A DNA stretch of 64,000 bases from DASUPK01 sp963774305 (GTDB taxonomy: Bacteria > Actinomycetota > Thermoleophilia > Solirubrobacterales > 70-9): the NCBI GenBank assembly GCA_963774305.1, contig CAVZEM010000009.1, positions 286,122 through 350,121 of the forward strand. The letters run 5' to 3'. Under the pieces are notes generated by a model. That model saw nothing but the letters and a program-made list of their open reading frames with translations, did no database searches and was not told the origin of the DNA. This document shows positions 58,053-64,000 of this stretch, piece by piece; position 1 is the stretch's first letter, and each line of letters starts with the position of its first letter. A program made the position numbers and the translations under genes.

Positions 58053-58897
58053 CCGGCGAAGCGGCCACCACGGAGCTGCGTCCGGTCGCGGGACCGTCCG
58101 CGATCGGCGGTGGCCGCCAGCGCTTTCTCGAGCTCCTCTATCTGATCTCGGTCACCGAGTTCAAGAAGGCGTATTTCGGGACCGTGCTCGGTTATTTCTG
58201 GTCGCTGATCCGCCCGCTGATGTTGTTCGGCGTCCTGCTGTTCGTGTTCACCCAGATCTTCAGGATCGGATCGCAGGTCCCGCACTACCCGGTGGTGCTC
58301 CTGCTCAACGTCGTTCTCTACACGTTCTTCCAGGAGGCGACCTCTGCGGCCGTGCTCTCCGTGGTGAGCCAGGAGAGCGTCGTTCGCAAGACGCAGTTCC
58401 CCCGCCTGGTCATACCGCTGGCGGTCGTGCTGACCGGGTTGTTCAACCTCGGGCTCAACCTGATCGCGGTCTTCATCTTCATCCTCGCGTTCGGGGTCTC
58501 GCCCATATGGTCCTGGCTGCTTCTGCCGGTCCTCGTCGCCCTGCTGACGATCATCACGACCGCCGTCTCGATGCTGCTCTCGTCCCTGTACGTGCGTTTC
58601 CGAGACGTCCAGATCATCTGGTCGGTTCTGGTCACGATGCTCTTCTACGCCACCCCGATTCTCTATCCGGTCGAGATCGCTCATGGGTTGTTTCGGCAGC
58701 TGCTTTGGCTCAACCCGCTGACCCCGCTGTTCGTTCAGGCACGCCACTGGATCATCGATCCGAGCGCCCCGACAGCCGTCTCAGCCGCGGGGGGATGGCT
58801 GCAGCTCGCCCCGTCGATCCTGATCTTCGTCGCCATCTGCGGGATCGCCGTCGTGGTCTTCAACCACGCGGCCCCGCGAATCGCCGAGGAGCTCTAG
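58049..58897 (+). CDS. Polysaccharide ABC exporter permease (Wzm-like)
   Basis: This 282-residue ABC-2 permease has six membrane segments. The N-terminal amphipathic segment EFKKAYFGTVLGYFWSLIRP is typical of Wzm/TagG permeases. Late segments include YATPILYPVEI and LNPLTPLFVQARHWI, both family features. It forms the exporter with the Wzt-like ATPase and starts on the ATGA overlap with it. Confidence 0.93.
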   Translation: MTGEAATTELRPVAGPSAIGGGRQRFLELLYLISVTEFKKAYFGTVLGYFWSLIRPLMLFGVLLFVFTQIFRIGSQVPHYPVVLLLNVVLYTFFQEATSAAVLSVVSQESVVRKTQFPRLVIPLAVVLTGLFNLGLNLIAVFIFILAFGVSPIWSWLLLPVLVALLTIITTAVSMLLSSLYVRFRDVQIIWSVLVTMLFYATPILYPVEIAHGLFRQLLWLNPLTPLFVQARHWIIDPSAPTAVSAAGGWLQLAPSILIFVAICGIAVVVFNHAAPRIAEEL

Positions 58898-58921
58898 CGA
58901 CCCCGGCAATAAGGTTCGAAC

Positions 58922-59815
58922 ATGAGTGACTCACCCTTCGGGCGAGTGGGAAGCCCCTCGGGCGCGGGGAGGATCCGGCATCTGATCAAGGCGCTCCACC
59001 GTCTGGTCGACCTGCCCTTTGCCATCCTCTACCTCCTGGGAGACCGTGGGATCCACCCCGCGTACCGGGCTGGGTGGCGCAAGCGGGTTCGGCTGGCCCT
59101 CCGCATGTATCGGAACACGAGGCGAATCGCGAGCCTCACCTCGTACAAGGCCCATCTCGCGATGGCAGTCAAGCTGTTGGAGATCCCGCCGGAAGTCGAG
59201 GGGGTGGTGGTCGAATGTGGTTGTTACCTGGGCGGGTCCACGGCGAACCTGTCGCTGGCATGCGAGATCGCCGGGCGAGATCTGATCGTCTACGACTCCT
59301 TCGAGGGCCTACCGTCCCCGGACCCGGGTGACAAATACGGCAATCCGTATACCGAGGGCTTCCTCCGGGCAGATCTCGAGCGGGTCAGGGAGAACGTCCG
59401 CCGGTTCGGCGCGATCGATCACTGCACTTTCGTCAAGGGCTACTTCGCCGACACACTGCCAGGGCACGATCGGCCGATCGTCCTCGGGTTCCTCGACGTG
59501 GATCTCCAGGGCAGCCTCCATGACTGCGTGATCAACCTCTGGCCACACCTGACGGAGAAGGGCTACATGTTCATCGATGAGTACGTGTTCACCGACTACT
59601 GCGCGCTCTTCTACTCGGAGCGCTATTGGCGGGAGAACTTTGACACCACGCCGCCCGGGCTTCTGGGGGCCGGGAGCGGGATCGGGGTGGGGGAGTACTA
59701 CCTTGGCCCCTGGAGCGAGACCGCGGAGGCCCCACTCCAGGATCCGGCCAGTGTCGCCTACACGCGGAAGGACTTCAGCGGCTACTGGGAATTCCATCCG
59801 GGCGGGACGGCGTGA
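58922..59815 (+). CDS. TylF-family (macrocin O-methyltransferase-like) protein
   Basis: This 297-residue protein has an N-terminal basic helical region and a TylF-type methyltransferase domain. VVVECGCYLGGSTANLSLA is motif I, DLIVYDSFEGLPSPDPGD is the following loop, and the metal-site region is LGFLDVDLQGSLHDC with a later FIDEYVF. TylF proteins methylate sugar hydroxyls using Mg2+. It likely decorates a sugar of the exported glycan. Confidence 0.9.
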   Translation: MSDSPFGRVGSPSGAGRIRHLIKALHRLVDLPFAILYLLGDRGIHPAYRAGWRKRVRLALRMYRNTRRIASLTSYKAHLAMAVKLLEIPPEVEGVVVECGCYLGGSTANLSLACEIAGRDLIVYDSFEGLPSPDPGDKYGNPYTEGFLRADLERVRENVRRFGAIDHCTFVKGYFADTLPGHDRPIVLGFLDVDLQGSLHDCVINLWPHLTEKGYMFIDEYVFTDYCALFYSERYWRENFDTTPPGLLGAGSGIGVGEYYLGPWSETAEAPLQDPASVAYTRKDFSGYWEFHPGGTA

Positions 59816-59846
59816 GACCGCCAGCCACCGCAGGCTAGGCCGCGCG

Positions 59847-60788
59847 ATGTGGTCGCCCACGCGCTGGCTAGGGCGCCGGCGGGAGCCCCTGCGGGTCGCC
59901 TGTGCTTCAGGAGAGGGGTACCTGCCGCACTGCGCGGCGATGCTGCATTCGGTGATCGTCAGCCAGCGCAGACCGGTCGAGGTGCACCTGATGGCCTCGC
60001 CGGACCTGGCGCCTGAGTCGGAGCAGCGCCTTTCGCACTGGGTGGAATGGCTCGGGGCCGAAATCGTCGTTCACCGAATCGATGACCCGGAGGAGCGCTT
60101 CCGCGGCGTCGTTCCGAACCTCTCCATAAACAATTGGTTCCGGGTGCTACTCCCGGAGTTGCTGCCCGACTGCGACAGTGTCCTCTATCTCGATTGCGAT
60201 GTGATCGTGGTCGGCTCTCTCGATCCGCTGATGCGCGTTGACCTCTCGGGCAAGTGCATTGCGGCGGTCACCAACCCGCCGATCACCCTCGAGTGGATGC
60301 AGAAGCATTGCGCCGCTCTCAGCCTCCCCGGCACGGACGACTACTTCAACGCCGGTGTGATGCTGATGAATCTGGAGGAGCTCCGCGCGGGTAATTGGAT
60401 GGACCGGGTCATGGACTACGGCATCGCGCACGCGGATCACCAGAGGCGCACGGAGGTAAGTGACCACTCACCGAGGGAGGTCTTCATCTACTCGATGGAG
60501 CATCCCGAGAGGCTTCTCTTCACCGACCAGGACGCGCTCAACGCTGTTCTGTACGAGCACCGTCTGAAGCTCCACCCTCGCTGGAACGTCCAAACCCTGT
60601 TCCGCCGCACCGAGGTACGAACGGAGGAGCTGACCGAGCGGCGGGTCGCCGAGGCTTTGAGCCGGCCGGCGATACGCCATTTCGAGGGCCCTGGGCACAG
60701 CAAGCCCTGGCACCCGGAGGCCGAGTTTCCCGACGACGTGGAGCTCTACATGGCGCACAGCCGAGAGACACCCTGGCCGGTCAGTTGA
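59847..60788 (+). CDS. Glycosyltransferase family 8
   Basis: This 313-residue protein has the GT8 pattern: VACASGEGYLPHCAAMLHSV at the start, the DxD in LYLDCDVIVVGSLDPL, then DYFNAGVMLMNLEELR. A C-terminal RHFEGPGHSKPWHPEAEF contains the HxxGxxKPW motif. Retaining sugar transfer from a UDP-sugar is expected. ATG 59847 is favoured, since the frame further upstream lies within the TylF gene. Its TGA is shared with the TTG start of the flippase gene. Confidence 0.92.
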   Translation: MWSPTRWLGRRREPLRVACASGEGYLPHCAAMLHSVIVSQRRPVEVHLMASPDLAPESEQRLSHWVEWLGAEIVVHRIDDPEERFRGVVPNLSINNWFRVLLPELLPDCDSVLYLDCDVIVVGSLDPLMRVDLSGKCIAAVTNPPITLEWMQKHCAALSLPGTDDYFNAGVMLMNLEELRAGNWMDRVMDYGIAHADHQRRTEVSDHSPREVFIYSMEHPERLLFTDQDALNAVLYEHRLKLHPRWNVQTLFRRTEVRTEELTERRVAEALSRPAIRHFEGPGHSKPWHPEAEFPDDVELYMAHSRETPWPVS

Positions 60789-62143
60789 CTCCGCCGGAAC
60801 GCGAATTCGGCGGCGCCATTCCCGCCTCTCTCGCCCTGGTGGGCTCCTTCGCGGCACTCGGCCTGAACAGCCTCGCGATCTCCAGGATCGAGGGCGCGGA
60901 CGGGGCTGGCCTGATCGCGCTGGCGATGCAGTTCATCTTCCTCGGCACCTTCGTCGCGGGAGGTGGCCTGCGCACCAGCTTGACCTACCGGGTGGGCGCT
61001 CGCAGCTGGTCGCCGCGCAGCGCGATACGAGGAGCGCTCATCGCCGCGGCCAGCCTGGGGGCTGTGGGAGCTGTGGTCGGGATGGGGCTCTACGAGCTGC
61101 TTCGCGACAACGCCCTGAGCGACTTCAACCTCGCGATGGCGGGATCGTTGATGGCGGCACTGCCATTCGCGCTCGTCTGGTGGATCGTCCCGGCCGTGCC
61201 GCTCGCGCGCGAGCGCTATGAGGCGTACGCGCTGCTCACGGTCTCCGCCCCCGTCTTCGTGCTGCTCCTCTGTCCGGCCCTCGCCCTGGTCGCCGGCAAG
61301 ACCGGGGCTGTGATCGGCTTGGCGGGAGGCTGGGTGCTGGGCGGGTTGGCCGTCGGAGCCTGGGGGTTGCGGGATGCGCGACGGCCGGAGGCTGCCAGGG
61401 GTCCCGAGCACAGCGTGCGCGAGGCCGGTGGATTCGGGATGCGGGCCTGGGTGAACGACCTCTTCCAGCTGATCAATCTACGCCCGGATCTCTTCATCCT
61501 GAGCGCCTACCACGGCGCCGCCGACACGGGCGTCTACGCCGTGACAGTCTCCATCACCTCGCTGGTCTGGATCGTCTCCCAGCCACTCGCGTCCGTAGTC
61601 CTCCCGAGGAACGCGATGGTCACCGCAGGCTCCGACCCCGGGCTCAGCCCGGTGATCCCGAAATCCGGCCAGGGCGCCGCGGTCCGCCATGCGGTTCTGA
61701 TCTCCGCCGCCGCGACGCTCGCGGTGATCCCGCTGCTCGTGGTGGCTCCGTTCGTCTGGGGCTCGGGCTTCGGCCGCATCACCGAGCTCGGGCTGATCAT
61801 GCTTCCCGGGGTCGCGCTGCTGGGCGTCGGGAGGGTGATGGTGGCCGCGTTCTCCGGTCGCGGCGCCGCCAATGACGCCCTCCTGGTCGGGTTGGTCAGC
61901 TTCCCGCTGACCGTCATCGCCTACTTCCTGGTCATCCCGGACCACGGCTCCACGGGCGCAGCGATCGTCTCCTGCTGTTCATACGCCGCCGCGGCGCTGC
62001 TCGCGGCCTTTCTCTTCGTTCGCGAACCGGGGACTTCCCTCCGTGACGCGCTGGTGCCGCGGGCCGAGGACATCGGCGACTACATCAGCCTTGCCCGGCG
62101 AGGGCGCGACGCGGTTAGTCGCGGACCGCGTAGAGCATCCTGA
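60785..62143 (+). CDS. Polysaccharide flippase-like membrane protein (Wzx/MATE-like)
   Basis: This 452-residue protein has about twelve to fourteen membrane segments. FLGTFVAGGGLRTSLTYRVG near the N-terminus and GVYAVTVSITSLVWIVSQPL in the centre fit the polysaccharide synthesis membrane protein family that flips lipid-linked units. The start is TTG 60785, overlapping the GT8 stop. It coexists with a Wzm/Wzt exporter in the same island. It overlaps the convergent FkbM gene by 29 bp. Confidence 0.85.
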   Translation: MTPPEREFGGAIPASLALVGSFAALGLNSLAISRIEGADGAGLIALAMQFIFLGTFVAGGGLRTSLTYRVGARSWSPRSAIRGALIAAASLGAVGAVVGMGLYELLRDNALSDFNLAMAGSLMAALPFALVWWIVPAVPLARERYEAYALLTVSAPVFVLLLCPALALVAGKTGAVIGLAGGWVLGGLAVGAWGLRDARRPEAARGPEHSVREAGGFGMRAWVNDLFQLINLRPDLFILSAYHGAADTGVYAVTVSITSLVWIVSQPLASVVLPRNAMVTAGSDPGLSPVIPKSGQGAAVRHAVLISAAATLAVIPLLVVAPFVWGSGFGRITELGLIMLPGVALLGVGRVMVAAFSGRGAANDALLVGLVSFPLTVIAYFLVIPDHGSTGAAIVSCCSYAAAALLAAFLFVREPGTSLRDALVPRAEDIGDYISLARRGRDAVSRGPRRAS

Positions 62144-62867
62144 TCGGGGTCCCGGCCATCGCGGGATCCTCGGCGACGGTCACTGTGAATCCACGATCTC
62201 TGATGGTCGTCTCAATCTCGTCTCTTTGCCTCGGCTCCAGATGCAGCTCCATGGCCAACTGGCGTATTCGAAGCCAATCCGCATCATCGATGCCGGCGAG
62301 CACGTCGAGCTCGGCCCTCTCGACGTCGATCTTGAGCAGATCGACCTGTTCGATGGCTTCGGCCTCGAGGGCATCCGAGAGGGTCTTCAGCTCGCAGTCG
62401 AGGGTCTCGGTATCGAACCTGTCCCTGAGGCGGTCCTCCGCTTCGCCTTCCGGCACCCCGAGGTTGTGCATGGCTTGCCTCACTGTGGCGCGCTCGGCGT
62501 CGGGATCTGCGTAGAGCCCCGAGACCGCCCAGTCGTTCGGGTAGTAGGTGATCGAGGCACGACCGGACTCCGATCCGAGCCCATAGTGGTGTGGAACACA
62601 GGCCGGGAACGGGCGGAGGTTCGAGCGCAGCACCTCGAAGATCGGTCGCACCGGCTCAAAGCTGTGGACCCTCCCGGCGCCGCACTCCTCCGCGAAGAAC
62701 GCCGCCGCCACACCGACGTTGGCGCCGACGTCGAGCACCGTGTCACCACTCTGAACCTGGACACCGTGCTTCAGGTACGTCCTGTCCTCGACGATCTCGT
62801 TCAGCTGGTACCAGAGCTGCGGCGGATCGGGGTGACGCAGCGAGCGCTTCAGCTTCTCGATCGTCAA
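62115..62867 (-). CDS. FkbM-family methyltransferase
   Basis: This 250-residue protein has motif I GDTVLDVGANVGVAAAFFAE, then VHSFEPVRPIFEVLRSNLRP and DLLKIDVERAELDVLAGID, the classic FkbM layout. The start is TTG 62867, whose last two bases share the stop (TGA) of the glycosidase gene. It likely methylates a sugar or lipid in the glycan pathway. Confidence 0.9.
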   Translation of the reverse strand: MTIEKLKRSLRHPDPPQLWYQLNEIVEDRTYLKHGVQVQSGDTVLDVGANVGVAAAFFAEECGAGRVHSFEPVRPIFEVLRSNLRPFPACVPHHYGLGSESGRASITYYPNDWAVSGLYADPDAERATVRQAMHNLGVPEGEAEDRLRDRFDTETLDCELKTLSDALEAEAIEQVDLLKIDVERAELDVLAGIDDADWLRIRQLAMELHLEPRQRDEIETTIRDRGFTVTVAEDPAMAGTPIRMLYAVRD

Positions 62868-63925
62868 GCCGTCCCTCCGGTGAGCTCAGTGAATGCGTCC
62901 CACGCCGGCTTGGCCGCGCCATCCAGAGTGAACAGCCCGCAGTGGCCGGGCCAGAGCGGTCCCGGCGTGTCGTTGAGGGAGTACCAGATCACCCCGTCCA
63001 GCCCGAGTCGCTCCCGCTCCTCCGCGGCCAGCTCGAATGTCTGCGTGACGTAGTCGGCCTGGCGATCCGCTCCGACGGTGAGCCCCGACGGCTCGCCGGC
63101 CGAGGCCCAGCCCACCTCGCTGATCCAGATCCGTTCGTCGGCGTTGCCGAACCGGTCCATGACGCCGCGGAGCTGATCAGTCGAGGCGAGCGCGTTCTGC
63201 GGGTTGGCGGCATAGGGATGGATGGCGGCCGCGTCGAACAGGCCCTTGCCGCCGGTCCGGTAGAGCGCCGCCATGAAGTCGGTCATCGTGATCCCGCCCT
63301 TCGGCGTGGGGAAGAGGCCGCCGAGGATTACCTTCGCATTCGGGTCGGCCCCGCTCGCCACGGCCTCGAATCCGCGGAGCATCTCGAGGTATCCGCTCAC
63401 ATCCGGCCTCGGCTTCCAGAAGAGCGGCGAGTTCGGCTCGTTCCAGAGCTGCCAGTTCGTGATCGGCAGCTTCGGCAGACCGGGGTTCTCCTTCCAGAAC
63501 GATCCATCCGAGCCGTAGCGCCGGACGGCCGCGCGAGCGAAATCCTCGAACTCCCGCAGCCGGGCGCCGAGCGGCGGGTACTCGGGGCTCGGCTCGGCCC
63601 AGGTCGGAGAGCTGTAGACCGTGGCCAGCACCCGGATGCCGTTCCTCGCGGCCTGCCCGACGACGCCGTCGTAGTGACTCCAGTCGTACGCGGCGCCGGG
63701 GGTGGCCTGCACGCTGCCCCAGGCGAAGTTGACGCGCAACGTCCCGACCCTGCCGCGGCCCATCCGGGCGAGCTCGGCCGCGCCCGGCAGCGGCTCGGCG
63801 GAGATCACGCCGTAGAAGCTGCGCGGCGCGCCGAAGGAGCTCCTGGTCCCTGACTGTCCACCGCCGCCACAGCCACCCAGCACGGCGGTCGCGAGGGCGA
63901 GGAGGGCGAAGCCGCGAAGTCTCAG
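62864..63925 (-). CDS. GH-A clan glycoside hydrolase lipoprotein (paralogue of 39158-40201)
   Basis: This lipoprotein of about 353 residues has probable acid/base Glu in WQLWNEPNSPLF and nucleophile Glu in WISEVGWASAGE. It shares FYGVI, GTLRVNFAWGSVQ and DWSHYD with its paralogue. The best start is CTG 63925 with GGAG 8 bases upstream, giving MRLRGFALLALATAVLGGCG, a perfect lipoprotein signal. The only conventional start, GTG 63883, would leave just three residues before the lipobox Cys. The CTG overlaps the upstream stop (CTGA). Confidence 0.82.
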   Translation of the reverse strand: MRLRGFALLALATAVLGGCGGGGQSGTRSSFGAPRSFYGVISAEPLPGAAELARMGRGRVGTLRVNFAWGSVQATPGAAYDWSHYDGVVGQAARNGIRVLATVYSSPTWAEPSPEYPPLGARLREFEDFARAAVRRYGSDGSFWKENPGLPKLPITNWQLWNEPNSPLFWKPRPDVSGYLEMLRGFEAVASGADPNAKVILGGLFPTPKGGITMTDFMAALYRTGGKGLFDAAAIHPYAANPQNALASTDQLRGVMDRFGNADERIWISEVGWASAGEPSGLTVGADRQADYVTQTFELAAEERERLGLDGVIWYSLNDTPGPLWPGHCGLFTLDGAAKPAWDAFTELTGGTA

Positions 63926-64000
63926 TGCTCCAGCACCCGCCCGAGGAACTGCTTGGTGCGCGCCTCCGTCGGCTTGTCGATTACCTGCTTGGCAGGTCCG
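63922..64000 (-). CDS. C-terminus of an ABC transporter ATPase (amino-acid type), truncated by the window edge
   Basis: The last 25 residues, AKQVIDKPTEARTKQFLGRV followed by LEH, match the C-terminal end of polar amino-acid ABC ATPases of the GlnQ group. They end with the TGA at 63922-63924. The Walker motifs lie outside the window. It is on the same strand as, and overlaps, the glycosidase gene. Confidence 0.7.
   Translation of the reverse strand, partial: GPAKQVIDKPTEARTKQFLGRVLEH

Overview
The window is about 64 kb of very GC-rich, densely packed bacterial DNA with many ATGA, TTGA and CTGA stop/start overlaps and frequent GTG or TTG starts. The gene content fits a high-GC actinobacterium: a WS/DGAT acyltransferase, an actinobacterial-style SUF system with a Rieske protein, a MoeZ/CysO-like sulphur carrier set, an Rrf2 regulator and a large envelope polysaccharide locus. 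My best guess is the class Thermoleophilia (Solirubrobacter or Conexibacter relatives). That is inference from gene style, not a marker gene. I saw no rRNA, tRNA, CRISPR array, phage or insertion sequence. The chromosome is cut at both ends: a possible gene tail at 1-59 and the C-terminus of an ABC ATPase at 63922-64000.

Layout. 109-1741: two membrane-anchored proteins of unknown role, one an HTH protein with a perfect 42-bp tandem repeat. 1880-6329: a ROK regulator followed by a xylose-type sugar ABC importer. 6426-10619: a secreted subtilase, a wax-ester/triacylglycerol synthase and IspH. 10638-12667: an iron-uptake locus in which efeU is intact but efeO and efeB have collapsed into a short fused remnant, preceded by a thioredoxin-fold protein that has lost its CxxC. 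12777-16919: a run of little-known membrane and cupredoxin-like genes. 16916-21162: a zinc import operon in which one permease is fused in frame to the zinc-binding lipoprotein, with Zur encoded inside the operon.

21488-38111: the Fe-S assembly genes lie in two blocks (Rieske-sufB-sufD and rrf2-sufC-sufS-sufU). The blocks are separated by LemA/DUF2207 and by a membrane GMC oxidoreductase flanked by two NTF2-like proteins. Next come MarR, HtpX, a cupin and a sulphur-transfer set: a rhodanese, a rhodanese-ThiF fusion with unusual domain order, and a MoaD/CysO-like carrier ending in Gly-Gly.

38108-63925: an envelope polysaccharide island. It encodes an initiating sugar phosphotransferase, a Wzy-like polymerase/ligase, a Wzx-like flippase, a Wzm/Wzt ABC exporter with a C-terminal sugar-binding domain, many glycosyltransferases, an acyltransferase, TylF- and FkbM-type methyltransferases and a PhyH-type dioxygenase. 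Two paralogous secreted GH-A-type glycosidases lie near its two ends. Inside it, two copies of a methyltransferase-like/glycosyltransferase gene pair are arranged as mirror images around a GT2 and a membrane GT. One of these glycosyltransferase copies carries a single-base frameshift.

The least expected items are the zinc permease-lipoprotein fusion with a perfect 13-bp inverted repeat around its start codon, a 3'-end motif shared by three unrelated genes and beginning on the last base of their TAG stop codons, the mirror-image paralogue module, and the efeO/efeB deletion fusion.
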